This document shows, piece after piece, positions 41,969-53,728 of a DNA stretch of 64,000 bases. A program made the position numbers and the translations under genes. Every line of letters starts with the position of its first letter. The stretch's first letter is position 1. The stretch spans positions 31,898,881 to 31,962,880 of the forward strand of contig CM019170.2 of NCBI GenBank assembly GCA_009739505.2, given 5' to 3'. The notes under the pieces were generated by a model. That model saw nothing but the letters and a program-made list of their open reading frames with translations. It was not told where the DNA came from and did not search any database. This DNA is from Apolygus lucorum (Eukaryota; Arthropoda; Insecta; Hemiptera; Miridae).

Positions 41969-43277
41969 CCGTAGACTGGGGTGATAGTGATCAATTTCTA
42001 CAGTTTTTACTTAAAAACTACCAGTATAATAATTTTTAAAAATCTGGAAAAATAGTTTATATTCTCCCACATCTTATGAACAGTATCCTATATCAAACTT
42101 TGAAATTTCCATGAATTAAGCTCATTAAAAAAATTAATTTGATCAGTATCACCCCCCACATAGGGGGTGATAGTGAGCACTAATTTAAAATCGAACAAAA
42201 CGCTTTCGGAGTGTCTATGGGGTGGTGCTGATCACTGTTGAAGAAAAAAAAATTGTTTTTCAGTATCCTGAGGTAAAAAAAAACCACTAACAACTCATTT
42301 CAGAACAATTTTTATTGAAAAGACCAACTCTTTACTTATCAAAATCAGAATAAAGCCAAAATTCAAGACTCGTAATATCCTCTTCCGTATTTATTATTAT
42401 AATGAGACCATTCGTGGCACATGCTTGGTAACTGACAAGAAACAACTTATTTTAAAGCACTTATTACTAAAAATAATGACGGAACAATCACTTTTTGATA
42501 GTTTCGGTGCATTTAGACCGTGATCACTATCACCCCCTGAAAATGATTTGTTTTTGTTTTTAACAGATAACCAACTGTAGTGACACGGAAAAAACAAACT
42601 AATTGCAGATGTTTCATGCTTACCTCTAGTAGAAACAAAATCTTTTCGCTAGAACCCCACCACACAACACCCGACACCGGCACAACAGAAGTAACAATCA
42701 CAATGTCCGCTGGGCCCGATCTTGAGATTTGTTCATTTCCTTATCAGCTACCATGGTAACCTAGACTATTGGGCAGGAACGATATCCCTTCAGAGAAAAC
42801 ATTGTTACGAACACACAACACGACCTAACTTTCCATTTAGGACTGTGTGGAGCGTTCCAATCGCATGCAAATAAAAAACGCTGCAAAATATTACACAATG
42901 GTTTATTATTCTTTATTTTTCTATATAGATCACTCGTCTGCAAAGCCCACATCAACCAAAATCTTCGGGGCACAACTAGACCCCAAGTTGAGCCTACATA
43001 CCAAATTTCATCAAAATCGGTCAATGCTAAGTGGCAAAAGTGCCGCGTACGGCGGACGGCGTACGGCGGACGGCGTACGGCGGACGGCGGACGGACGGCC
43101 AAATTTTTATTCGATTTTTGGATTCTACGTACCTTGAAACGTAAACCATCAAATTTTGAGAGGGTGTTAATTTTTTTTTTTCTTGGTCGATTCCAAAGGT
43201 TCATTATTGAAAATAATAAACCAAAAGGCTTGTTGATCAGTGTCACCCCAGCATATCAGTATCACCCCAGTCCACGG
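41969..43277. mobile_element. TIR element with repeated GGGGTGATAGTGATCA words, containing B4
   Basis: The ends are inverted CCGTAGACTGGGGTGATA and CCGTGGACTGGGGTGATA. The same core recurs inside: GATCAGTATCACCCCCC and AGGGGGTGATAGTGAGC form a hairpin near 42143-42176, then GGGGTGGTGCTGATCACTG (42220), GATCACTATCACCCCC (42522) and GATCAGTGTCACCCCAG (43235). The layout matches the element in A3, suggesting pogo/Tc1-like ends. No transposase frame. Confidence 0.7.
42879..43222 (+). mobile_element. Family B copy B4 (internally deleted)
   Basis: CGCTGCAAAATATTACACAA after an A run, then a jump from GTCTGCAAAGCC to ACATCAACCAAAATCTTCGG. The CGTACGG/CGGACGG tract and hairpin end before AAAA are intact. 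About half the B length is missing, so an internal deletion does not prevent dispersal or happened afterwards. Confidence 0.88.
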
Positions 43278-44586
43278 AACATATCGTCCATGAAACATAG
43301 TTTTTATTATTACGGTAGTATCTATAATGCTGTCCGGGGTAACTAGTTCTAAAATGGCGGATCAGTCTCTCATTCGTGGGGTCGTACTTTGATGTTTGAC
43401 TTATCGAAAGCATTCGATTGCTGATTAAACCTGACGAAAGTATTCAAGGTTCATTTCAACTACCATGAAGAAAATAGCTCAGCAGGATCATTGTTCAATT
43501 TTGGATCCATTCGTCAAATTTGTTCGACCAATTTTTTAAGTTCACGTTATCTTTCTTGAATACCTAAGCTACCAGTATATTGAACATCCATCTTGCAGAA
43601 TTAATTTAGGGTTCCAAGGACTATTGCCTGATGCATCGACCCACTATTTCATAAACAGCTAAAATTGAAGAAAAATACCTGCCAAGTTTGAGTGACGGTA
43701 AAGCTTAATGGTATCTTACCCACGAACACCGAGATCAGACGAAACACGATTGCTTCACAAACCAAGATGAGGCGGGCGTCGAAATCAAAACGTTCAGAGA
43801 AGCCATAAACCCGACGAGTTTAGAGGAGGCCGCTCCCGACCACGAAATAAAATATGAAAATAAACAAATAAATACCGGAGATTTGATGGAAATAAACAAA
43901 TTAACGAACGGTTCGTCGTAGAAAATAAACGAACGAGAAAAAGAAAAATCAACAAACGGCATTCAGTTCCCGTAAAATGGTTTTTGAGAAGCGTGGGACG
44001 GAGGTTTTTTCGAGATTTTGATAGAGCTATAACATCTGGTTTGTTGGTAATTTAGAGACGTTTTTACAGCCGAGATGAAGACGCAGGACGCGGTGGTTTT
44101 AATGTCCCAATAAAAAATGCGCGGATTTCACATAAAACGGCGGGACTTTTTTTTTCAAGCGAAATGTATTTGGTACTTATCCAGAATAAGAAATCCGGAG
44201 GGTAGTTTTCAGTGAATGCAGAACAATTAAAGCCGACTTTATAACTTGTAGTAAAGTTTCTTGAGGCGAGGAGGAATTGGCTTGTAACGGTACCGCTGTA
44301 GTAACGTTTCTCGAATATGGATTTATTTCCAATACTATGACTTCGTCGTGCTTACGTATAGTAATAACTACCTACGTACTGGTGCAGGTTTTTTTTAAAG
44401 GGACGTTAATTCTCCTATGCAAGCCCGTATTTCCACCGCGGAGAACCCAAAATCATGATTAATAATAACAAAAATGTACTGTCTCACCACTCCCCTCTTT
44501 CAAACGCGATATCGAAACCAAGTACGGAACTTGGTAGATCAGTCAACAATTGTACGGCATTAACCAGATGGGAACCAACCACAAAA
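43278..44586. other. Unassigned stretch
   Basis: No supported gene. Short frames show no domain. Confidence 0.35.
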
Positions 44587-45109
44587 CGCTGCAAATTATT
44601 ACACAAAGGTCTGCAATCACTCGTCTGCAAAGAACACGGCTTTGCCATTGTGGCAACCAAAACATCGATCGCATTTCGGTCAGCTAACATTCGGAACGGA
44701 GATTAGGCCTCTTTTGCGATTCACACTCGTGTTTCTGATTAATCGTTAGTCCAACCCTTAAATTCTCGTAGGGAGCGAACGGTTTATCCTACAGAGCTCC
44801 ACGAGGTCTCAAAAAATTCGAAAAATTCTATACTATCTTAAATGAATTTCAAACCTTATTTTTCTACCCTTAGAAGTGACCGACATCAACCAATAGCTTC
44901 GGGGCACAAATAGACCCCAAATGGAGCCTACATACCGAATTTCATCAAGATCGGTCAATGCTAAGTGCGGAAAGTGCCGCACAAATTTTTATTCGATTTT
45001 CGGATTCTAATTAGGTACCTTGAAACGTAAACCAACAAATTTTGAGGGGGTGTTAAACAATTTTTTTTCATGGTCGATTCCAAAGGTTCATTATTGAAAA
45101 TAATGAACC
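44587..45109 (+). mobile_element. Family B copy B5 (diverged)
   Basis: CGCTGCAAATTATTACACAA after AAAA, GATTCACACTCGTGTTTCTG, TAGGGAGCGAACGG, GGGGCACAAATAGACCCC and hairpin end ATTATTGAAAATAATGAACC. The heptamer tract is absent. Confidence 0.85.
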
Positions 45110-45395
45110 AAAAATAGCAAAATGACGGGAACAGTTGAGTAGTGCTAGGTTTGTCTACGCTTTCAACAAAAAGCTATTGTTTTGATAAGGCTTTCTCACC
45201 GAAATTTCAATTAGAATAAGTATTTAATCCAGAATGGCCTTATTTGTTTCTCAAAAAAGAACAACATAAGTTACCAGTTTTGATTGAAACAGTTTTTGTG
45301 GTTGGTTTCCTTCTGGTTAATGCCTTCCAATTTTACGATGTTATTTTTTACAAAGATTTCAGATAGGACTTATCGTAAGAAACTTCACGGTGAAT
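45110..45395. other. Unassigned spacer
   Basis: No feature seen. Confidence 0.3.
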
Positions 45396-46870
45396 GTTTT
45401 GGACATTTCGGTACATCAAATACTTTAATACGATGCAAATTTTGATATATTTTTTCTTTTCATTTTGGTTTTTACTTGTAAAAATTGGTTGTCAATTTTG
45501 ATGAATAGGAAATTTGGATCCTTAGGACATTATGACCTCAGGGATCCTGATTTATCGGATAGATGGACATTTGATTACGCGTACAATGACAATTTTGATA
45601 CCCGGGACATTCTGATACTTGGGATTGTTCAATACGCTGAATATTTTAACACGTTGGACATTTTTATGCCTCAGACATTGGATTGTTACCCACGTTGGCC
45701 ATTTTGATACCCTTACAATGACAATGTTGACACTCGGGACATTGAATACTTTGATACGTTGAAAATTTTGATAAAATGGGACTTTTTAAATGTTGACGAG
45801 TCTGTTTCATTGGATAGTTTCCACACGTTCGACATTTCGATACTTTGGACAGTTTAATACTTCGGACATTCTGATAAATAGATCATTCCGATACTTCGGA
45901 TAGTTTAATACGTTGAGCATTATTGTACATTGTAATATGGGTACAATGAACATTTTGAGACTTTGAATATATTCATAGGTTGGACATTTTGATTTCTCAG
46001 ACATTTCGTTAGCTTATACTGGATAGCTTAAAAGTATGGACTTGCTGAAAAGTTGGAAATTTGATTGGACAGTTTTATACTTTGGACATTTTGATACATT
46101 GGGTAATTTGAGACGTTGAATATTTTGACACCTCAGAGATTCTGATTTATTGGAAATTTTACTACCTTAGAAATTTGGATACCTACTGAATGTATGTTTT
46201 GTTTAGTAGATTATTATTATACCTGGGGTTTAGTTGACCAAGTTAGACTTGTTGTTTGAAAAAATGTGAAGTATATTTTTCATGGTTTCACGTTTCTACC
46301 CAGGGGCTGGGTCCTAGTCATGTGGGATACCTGTAACAAAAAGAAACAATGATGGTGGTGACAATTTGTGGAAATTTTTGAACTTATGTATAACTTGATA
46401 GATTATTCAAGAGTAAAACTAAAAGTTACTTACAATTCATAGTCCTCAATCTGTTGAATTAGGTGTGAAATACAACGGAAAAAATAGTTTTGAATTGTGA
46501 AAAGCAATAAGTATGGAATTGGAAACTGTAGAACTAATGACAAACATAATACCTTTATATGTTGGACATTTTGATACCTCAGACATTTTGAAAACGGATA
46601 GTTCAATACAGTGGACATTTTGATACATTGTTAATGTTAATACGTTGGAAGTTTTGATACATAGAACAAGCTGGATATGCTGATTTGCAGATACATTGGT
46701 CATTTTGATTTTGATTGGAAATTTTGATACTTCCGATAGTTCAGTATGTTGGTTGGACATTTCTGATACCTTCATTGGAAATTTTGTTACCTTATACATT
46801 TTGATACATTGTATAGTTCAATAAGTTGGACGTTTTGATTCATTGGATAGTTTGATACTAAATAACGGTA
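45396..46870 (+). repeat. Degenerate phrase-like array of TTGGACATTTTGATAC units
   Basis: Words such as TTGGACATTTTGATAC, CTTGGGATTGTTCAATAC and TTGGACAGTTTTATAC follow each other in one orientation with a period of about 20-26. No two are identical over long runs. A gap without units lies at about 46190-46540. Small frames here are by-products of the repeat. The unit style is like the arrays near the transposase remnant at 20.5 kb. Confidence 0.85.
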
Positions 46871-46963
46871 TCCGATCTCGATGAAGTGGAAATATCTAAT
46901 GATCCATTTTGCTCAAATTTAGCCCTACGATTGGTAATTGCAATCAGTACGAGCATTTAAAAA

Positions 46964-48285
46964 CGCTGCAAATCATTGCTCAAAGGTTTATTATTTTCTG
47001 TATAGATCACCCTTCTGTATAGATCACCCTTCTGTATAGATCACTGGTTCTCCATCAATAGCACCTACCACCATCTGTATTCTCCCTTGACCTTCCCTCT
47101 CAAATTTCAGCTTCCCGCGTTCAATAGGATTGAAAATGGCTTCGGAGCTCACTCAGCTGATCAGTGATCTGAAGAGTGAAGAAGATCTCCTCGAATGCTG
47201 GAGACGCCTGGAAGAGCACTTCCATTCAATTGGAGTAAAAATGGTTTTGGAGCTCACTCAGCTGATCACTGATCTGAAGAGTGAAGAAGATCTTCTCGAA
47301 TGCTGGAGACGCCTGGAAGAGCACTTCCATTCAATAGGAGTAAAAATGGCTTTGGAGCTCACTCAGCTGATCAGTGATCTGAAGAGTGAAGAAGATCTCC
47401 TCGAATACTGGAGACGCCTGGAAGAGCACTTCCATTCAATAGGATTGAAAATGGCTTCGGAGCTCACTCAGCTGATCAGTGATCTGAAGAGTGAAGAAGC
47501 CTTTGAGCAATGATTTGCAGCGTTTTTTACCCACCAACATTTTTTTTACCTACCAACTTTTTTTTACCTACCAGCTAGGAACTACCTACCACACCATACT
47601 GGCTTCACACCTTCACAATCAAGTTTATTAGAAAGAACTAAACGCTTCACACTCGATTGGAAAAATAGAAAGCTTCATAAGGAAATTTGATTACTGGTTA
47701 CGCAGAAGGCAAAACTGTATACAAATCGAAGAAATGAACAGCGATCGCATTTTAGTCCGATAAAATTTGAATGGAGATTAGACCTCTTTTGCGATTCACA
47801 CTCATGATTCTGTTTTATCGAAGGAAAACCTTCAAGTACTCGTAGGGACCGAACGGTTTGTCCTACAGAGCTCCGGGTGGTCTCAAAAATTTTTAAAAAT
47901 TCAATACTATTTAAAATTGGTGAAAAAACGATACCTTTATTTCGAGAGTTTTCGAGCTAGGGCACTCTTGAAAATTTCAACCCTTAATTTTCACCCCTTA
48001 GAAGTGACCTACATCAACCAAAAGCTTCGCGGCACAACTAGACCCCAAATGGAGCCCATATACCAAATTTGAACCAAATCGGTCCAGTGTTGCTAAGAAA
48101 AGTGCCGCGTACGGCGGACGGCGGACGGCGGACGGCGTACGGCGTACGGCGGACGGACGGAAATTTTTTTATTCGATTTTCGTATTCTACGTACCTTGAA
48201 ACGTAAAACATCAAATTTTGAGGAGGGGTTAAAAATTTTTTTTTCTTGCTCGATTCCAAAGGCTTATTATTGAAAATAATAAACC
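46964..48285 (+). mobile_element. Family A copy A5 (1,322 bp)
   Basis: A complete copy equal in length to A2 and in the opposite orientation. Left end follows an A run, then three TCTGTATAGATCACCCT words, the splice-acceptor-like CTCAAATTTCAG, four repeat units, the internal inverted end, a CGTACGG/CGGACGG tract (48107-48159), the hairpin and A run. Confidence 0.92.
47136..47513 (+). CDS. Tandem 35-residue helical-repeat frame in A5
   Basis: ATG at 47136 opens 125 residues: MASEL, MVLEL and MALEL units, then MASEL with the AFEQ end. It is identical in design to A2 and shares the Tyr change in unit three with A3. Met starts every unit, and each unit keeps the ATG in the same frame. The acceptor-like CTCAAATTTCAG about 27 bases upstream would place these units in a terminal exon if spliced. 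Function unknown. Confidence 0.5.
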   Translation: MASELTQLISDLKSEEDLLECWRRLEEHFHSIGVKMVLELTQLITDLKSEEDLLECWRRLEEHFHSIGVKMALELTQLISDLKSEEDLLEYWRRLEEHFHSIGLKMASELTQLISDLKSEEAFEQ

Positions 48286-49289
48286 AAAAAATTGTCAATA
48301 TATTCAGGAACAACTGTTCAATTGGTTCGACGTCAGTCACTTCAAAAACTATCAACAAGATTGTGGAAATGGAAAAAATTTTGATAATGCAATCGAACAT
48401 GTTTACGCCAAATGATTACACTACTAACGTAAGGAAAGTACAAACCCAACCAATTTGGAAGCCGTTATTCTCACCCAATTTTTACCGACTTGAATTTGAA
48501 TTTAGCACCTGCGTACTTTTTGGACATTAGGAAACTTCGTGGCACGTCCACTTGGCAGACGTTTCTTCTCTGGTTTTCAGTTCAACCACATAATCAACCG
48601 ACATTGTCCCTATCCCTCCAATTTTTTTTCTCCCTCAGATCGCGTGGTGCGGTCAAATTAAACTCGAAACTCAAAAAACTCAGAGGACTTCTTGAATGAG
48701 TACGTAATTACGTGTCATTTCAAGAATGTATAGTATCTAATTCTAGGATAGGTGAATGAGAGATAATTTTTTTCGAGGGTCAAATAGGGGAACACGGTTT
48801 TAAATAGGTAGAACCACGAAACTGGCATCGGTTGAGTTTTGTTATATTAGGATGATTTTTCACAATCCCATCCAATTTTGAAGAATTCCGGATATAAGGT
48901 AAATAGCTCTTCATTTTCCACTAATATTTGGTAATAGTTGCTTCGTTCGACTTCTCCTCCATCATCAAAACTCAAGCATCTCTTCGATTGGTCAATTAAA
49001 CTATTTTGCTTCCTCTTCTGCAGATAGGATAGCTTCGTATTCGTATCACGTAAAAAATCCAAATGTTTACCCACATTTTGAAATTCTATGCTTTTACCTT
49101 AATCGGATTTATTATATCTATTATTATTATATGTTTTCTGTCTCGTAGTTTCGGATTTTTCATGGCCTGAATCTGTTTAATGAGACTTCTCTTGGATTGA
49201 CAAAGCATTTACTCGTTTTTATTTTTTTTAAAACTATTTGGCTCCAGATGCACTATTTAGCCTATCATAATTTATTACAATTTACAATA
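48286..49289. other. Unassigned stretch with an E-end fragment
   Basis: 48531-48568 matches the E terminus (GTGGCACGTCCACTTGGCAG then ACGTTT). The rest, including a short minus-strand frame at 48847-49074, is not recognised. Confidence 0.4.
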
Positions 49290-49745
49290 TTCGTTCACAG
49301 AATATTACATTAGAATTGGCATACATATAGTGTAATATGAAAAATGTTAAAAGTTGACTAGTTTGAAGGGGGAGAAAAAAAGTATTCACTTGTAGCCACA
49401 GAGTCACATTACTATCCCTTCGAAAATGAGGTCGAGATTGAAGAGCGACCGATTTAGAAATGTTTTCGAACGTCTTTTCTCGTGCAAAGTCGAACTGTGG
49501 GCATTCCATCAATAAATACTGTTCGTCCTCAGTAACTGTACAGATCTCGCAAAGGATGCTGTCCGATTTTCGAATTCTGAAGAGATATTCAGAATTTCTT
49601 CCTGTGAATACCGTAAAAACTGCACCACGAGTGGCAAAAAAGATCTCGTCTTATTGAGAATAAATCCCTGCTATTTCAACTCCTTTGAAGTTGTCAGAAA
49701 CATCAAGTTTCAGCGCGGTAGCATATTCATAGAATAACGCCTCTG
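49290..49745 (-). pseudogene. Non-LTR retrotransposon C-terminal (CCHC-like) fragment
   Basis: The minus strand reads GRNSEYLFRIRKSDSILCEIC, then EDEQYLLMECPQFDFARE. This has the Cys-x2-Cys...Cys spacing found after RNase H in I/R1/Jockey-type elements (compare PECERCK at 3190/4524). The catalytic domains are missing. The frame continues with poorly conserved tail sequence to about 49290. Confidence 0.7.
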
Positions 49746-49752
49746 ACAGGAT

Positions 49753-50140
49753 CTTTCTTCTTCTTCTTCTAGTGCCCTCTCCGTTAACGAAGGTTGGCGA
49801 TCATACCAGCAAACTGCTCGCGATTCTGTGCCAAGTGAAACAAATCCGCCGCTCGCTCAATCCCCGTCCACTTCCGTATGTTCGACAACCACGACGCTCG
49901 TTTTCTACCAACGCCTCTTCGGCCACTTATTTTACCCATCATTATGGTCTGTAAGAGGCCATACTTGGGACCCCGCATGACGTGGCCCAAATACGCCACC
50001 TTCCTTTTCTTAATGGTAGTCAAGAGCTCACGGGTCAAGGAATTGTGCTCCAAAATATAGTCATTCCGGAGACGGGCGGTCCAGGGAATTCGCAGCAGAC
50101 GGCGGATCAGCCACATCTCAAACGCCTCGAGTCTGTTTAT
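49753..50140 (-). pseudogene. RTE-like non-LTR retrotransposon 3' fragment
   Basis: LEAFEMWLIRRLLRIPWTAR, then KRKVAYLGHVMRG, KISGRRGVGRKRASWLSNIR and ending MIANLR is the familiar C-terminal segment of insect endonuclease-reverse transcriptase elements. The frame ends near 49784, followed by a short (AGA)n tail at 49758-49775. The copy is truncated just upstream of LEAFEM, as usual for 5'-truncated LINE copies, so the reverse transcriptase itself is absent. Confidence 0.85.
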
Positions 50141-50149
50141 GTACTCCTG

Positions 50150-51341
50150 TACTTATGTACTTTCCTGTTTATGTTTACAGGATCTTTAATAACAGGAAAT
50201 TAAACGTTATTCTCCTAATTGTCAACGAGGTACTGCAACTGCAAACCGTGGAAAATGCAAAACTAGTAGGCGTCATAATTGATAGAAGTCTTAACTGGAG
50301 TGCCCACACCGAAGCCCTTGCGAAGCAGCTAAATGGAGTAGTTTTTGCCCTCAGACAAGGTGTGAAGATTCTACCACCCGGTACAGTCAGACAGGTATAT
50401 TTTGGAATGTTCCACGCAAAGTGTACTTATGCTCTACATGTCTGGGGGAACTGCAACTCAATAATTCGTACACTGCGGGTACAAAACAAAGCCATACGTA
50501 TAATCAGTAACTCAAGTTATTATGAGCATTGTAGGCCACTCTTCAAGCAGCTTAAAATCATGACAGTAATAAATCATTACATCTTCATCTCCGTCAAGTA
50601 TGTCAAGCTCAGTAACTTTCCTGTCAGAGGTGACTCCCTCTCATATGATGTTAGAAGTAAGAATCAGAAGGACCTGCCTTCTAATATATTATCTCTAACA
50701 CAGAACCAGTATCACCGTACATCTTTAAAGCTCTACAACGCAATCCCATTGAAGATCACGGAGTAGAAATACACGCAATTTGAACGAGTGCTCAAGAAAT
50801 TCCTGACGTTGAATCCTTTCTACACCATCAAAGAATACTTGGAAAGTGATATGAGAGAACTTGTAAACTGTTTAACTGTGTGACATGGGTGTTATACTCG
50901 TATTTAAGTAAACGTAGTTTAGTCAAGTAAGCATGAATATCTATCGGCAGCGGAGGAAATTTATAACAGTACTCACGCTTGTTTTGAAGTGCTCTGGAAT
51001 ATGTGTAAGCAAGAATGATACGCTAGTCTGTAAGTCAATTATCTAGTCACTTTGTTTATCTGAGGTTAATTTTAAATTATCTAGTCATCACGAAAAAAGT
51101 CACAATCTAGTCACTATTTGTTTTTATTCTAGGTATATAATTGGTTATTTTATGACGTTGACTATTGCCTATAATTCTGTGTAATTGAAGGGCTGACTTT
51201 TGAACCTTGTTATTATGTGAATGTTGACTATTAATAAGATATTTTTGTGACGTTGGATGAAGCCAGCTATGTGTTGAAGCGAGCTATTTAGACCCATCCT
51301 TGCCTTGTAAAAGGATTTTGAATAAAGATATTATTATTATT
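50150..51341 (+). mobile_element. Jockey/CR1-like non-LTR element, 5'-truncated, with 3' tail
   Basis: A reverse transcriptase C-terminal frame (50155-50766), its tail after a stop (FLTLNPFYTIKEYL near 50800), an AT-rich 3' region, and an end with GAATAAA then (ATT)n at 51320-51341. This is the usual form of a truncated LINE insertion. No target duplication was resolved. Confidence 0.82.
50155..50766 (+). pseudogene. Reverse transcriptase C-terminal part (non-LTR)
   Basis: ATG 50155 precedes about 35 unrelated residues. From AKLVGVIIDRSLNWSAH onwards the protein matches the thumb and connection region of Jockey/CR1-type reverse transcriptases: FALRQGVKILP, VYFGMFHAKCTYALHVWG, RVQNKAIRIISNSSYYEHC, LFKQLKIMTV, SYDVRSKN, SLKLYNAIP. 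The catalytic YADD region lies upstream of this and is missing, so the copy is inactive. The TAG at 50764-50766 cuts a normally longer tail. Confidence 0.88.
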
Positions 51342-51514
51342 AGGTAGGTATTTAGATACGTTTAGACTAGAAAACTTGTTTGTGACGTTTTTTCGTTTAT
51401 GTGTCAAAGTAAAGGCATAAAAATCTAAATTTGATTAATTTTCAAGAATGTTGCCACATATAGCAACGAACGCCTGCGGCATGAAACTTTCATAGGCTAA
51501 CCCGCAACAACCCC
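51342..51514. other. Short spacer between LINE tail and D3
   Basis: No feature seen. Confidence 0.3.
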
Positions 51515-51666
51515 TTTTTAGGACGTCCCACAGTAAGACTTGGGCGTCCTTATGCGATCGATCTGGGGAAAAGTTGGACAACACTCAACACAAAAAAAAA
51601 ATAACCACACAGTAATCCGTTTTAGACCATTCTGAATCCAAATCCGCGAAAAAAACCATAGGTGTA

Positions 51667-51704
<38 letters not shown>

Positions 51705-52812
51705 TATGTGTGTATGTGTGTGTGTAACAAAATCTTGTGTACTCTGCACAGGCCTTAGTTCTCAACCGATTTTCCTGGTTCTTTTTTTGTTCGTCGCGGA
51801 AAACTATCTAGTTGTGCACTACGTCGCCGGAATTTCGAATTTTGCCTTTTAAGGGGGGAAAGGGGGGGTTAATGCTCGAAAAACGTGCGTTTTTGGGCAT
51901 AATCTTGTGTACTCTGCCCAGGCCTTAGTTCTCAACCGATTTTCCTGGTTCTTTTTTTGTTCGACGCGGAATACTATCTAGTTGTGCACTACGGCGCCGG
52001 AATTTTGAATTTTGCTTTTTAAGGGGGGGAAAGGGGGGGTTAATGCTTAAAAAACGTGCGTTTGCGGGTATAATCTTGTAAACACTGCCCAGGCCTCAAT
52101 TTCCAACCGATTTGCGTGTTTCTTTTTTTGTTTGACTCAAATAACTTCCGAGTTATACTTGATTTTACCAGAATACCAAAATTCGCAAGGGGAGGGGGTG
52201 AGTGGGGGGATAATATTCACAAAATATCTGATTTTTCAATATTTTGGTTCCTTTACTGCTTACTAATTGTACCCAAGCTTTGAAATTGAGGGAAAATTCT
52301 CATTATACCTCAGGATTTTCATGAATTATTCTCTGTACCGCCATGGAACTGATAGTGGTGCCACCATGGTGCCAGGACACCATAAACCGCATATTACGTG
52401 GTTTTTTTTTTTGTGTTTCACCTTGAATACGGATGTGAACTTCGACGGACTGCCTACTAAAACTAACAGATGAAAGTTCAATGTTACGACGTATTTCCGC
52501 TTTGGTGCCAGATTGGTACCATTGGTGGTGGTGGTGATGGGGGGGGGGGGGGGGGGGAACTCGAATTTGCATGTTGGGTATCCTAGATCATGGATTTTAA
52601 AATGCTCTTCAGATTCGAGGCTCGCATGCCGCTAGAAATGTTAAGGTGGATAATTGTGGGAGGGGGGGGGGGGTCAGTATTTCTTGCCTAAAGTAATAAA
52701 TAAATTACATCGAGTGAAACAGTTTTATTGGTTACCAACTGGTTTAACTGATCCAATACTTATCCAATGGGACGTCCCCTGGAATGCATGCATTACTAAA
52801 CAATATGTTTTT
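51515..52812 (-). mobile_element. Family D copy D3 (uninterrupted)
   Basis: TTTTTAGGACGTCCCACAG start, (TG)n array at 51670-51725, three blocks of period about 170 (AATCTTGTGTACTCTGC at 51731 and 51901, a variant at 52072), G run at 52539-52557, and end CATGCATTACTAAACAATAT then a T run. The T run at 52402-52413 is the empty equivalent of the B2 insertion site in D2. Confidence 0.9.
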
Positions 52813-53728
52813 CTGTTGACCTGTTCCGAAATTCTGGGGGTTTTACCAGATACACTGTATTGAGTATAAATTATTATGCACGTCATTGTTAATAATATTT
52901 ATGTACTTTTGAAATAAATAAATTTATGTAAGTTGCTTTTTGAAAGAATGAATACCTACTTGAGCTTCCTTGAAGAATGTATTCTTTGGATACAATAAGC
53001 TCCCTTAAACAATACCTAATACTGGGCGCAGGGGCGGAGCTTCCACGCCGATCTGTCTACCATATGGTTGATGAATTGGGGAGGTTTTTTTTTCGAACAG
53101 CGGAAAATGGTTTATTTTTTTGGACGCTGGAAGGGTGTTCTTTTAATACTCCCTTGAGCCACCTGTTGTCTGTTTCAACCCCTCTTGCTACTGTTTTCAT
53201 TTTTTCTCAAGATTTTTTTCTTGCTTTAATTCACCGTATCCCGCTCTAAATTGCCCTTGACACGCACATACCAAAGGAAGTTACATTCAACTGTTTCCCA
53301 GTTCTACTTTTATATATGCGGTTATACATAATACAATTAACTATTTCCCCACCAAATTGATCATTTTTCTGATCGAATCCAAAGTTTTCCTGGCCAAATT
53401 CTGCATTTTATAAAACTACAAAGAAACGGAAGGAAAAGGGTGTGCGAGAAACGTGGAAACTGTGGGCTAGTCGGCTTAGATCACTTTGGATCACCAGGGA
53501 AGAAACTGCTCCAATGAGAAGGGAGGAAAACTGTCCAATGCGTTTTAATTCCGAACTCCCGATTTGGAACCATTTTTCCATCACTGAATAGGATATTTCC
53601 CCCGTTGGAGAAACTGATGTTTTTTGGAGTTTTCCCTTATGGTCAAAGGATTTTTTAAAATTTTTTTAGTTCAGTTTTCTTCAGGTGGAAAAACTTGTCC
53701 TGTCTAGTAAGTGAGCAGCCAGCATTTT
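52813..53728. other. Unassigned stretch
   Basis: No supported gene. Confidence 0.3.

Noticed and set aside
42761..43246. 161-codon minus-strand frame
   Set aside because: Runs through B4 and neighbouring element sequence. The same PPSAVRRPPYAVRR peptide appears in every copy with the heptamer tract.
45465..46799. Several frames rich in LDIF/MSEVSKCP words
   Set aside because: Generated by the phrase-like array; no start, codon or domain evidence.
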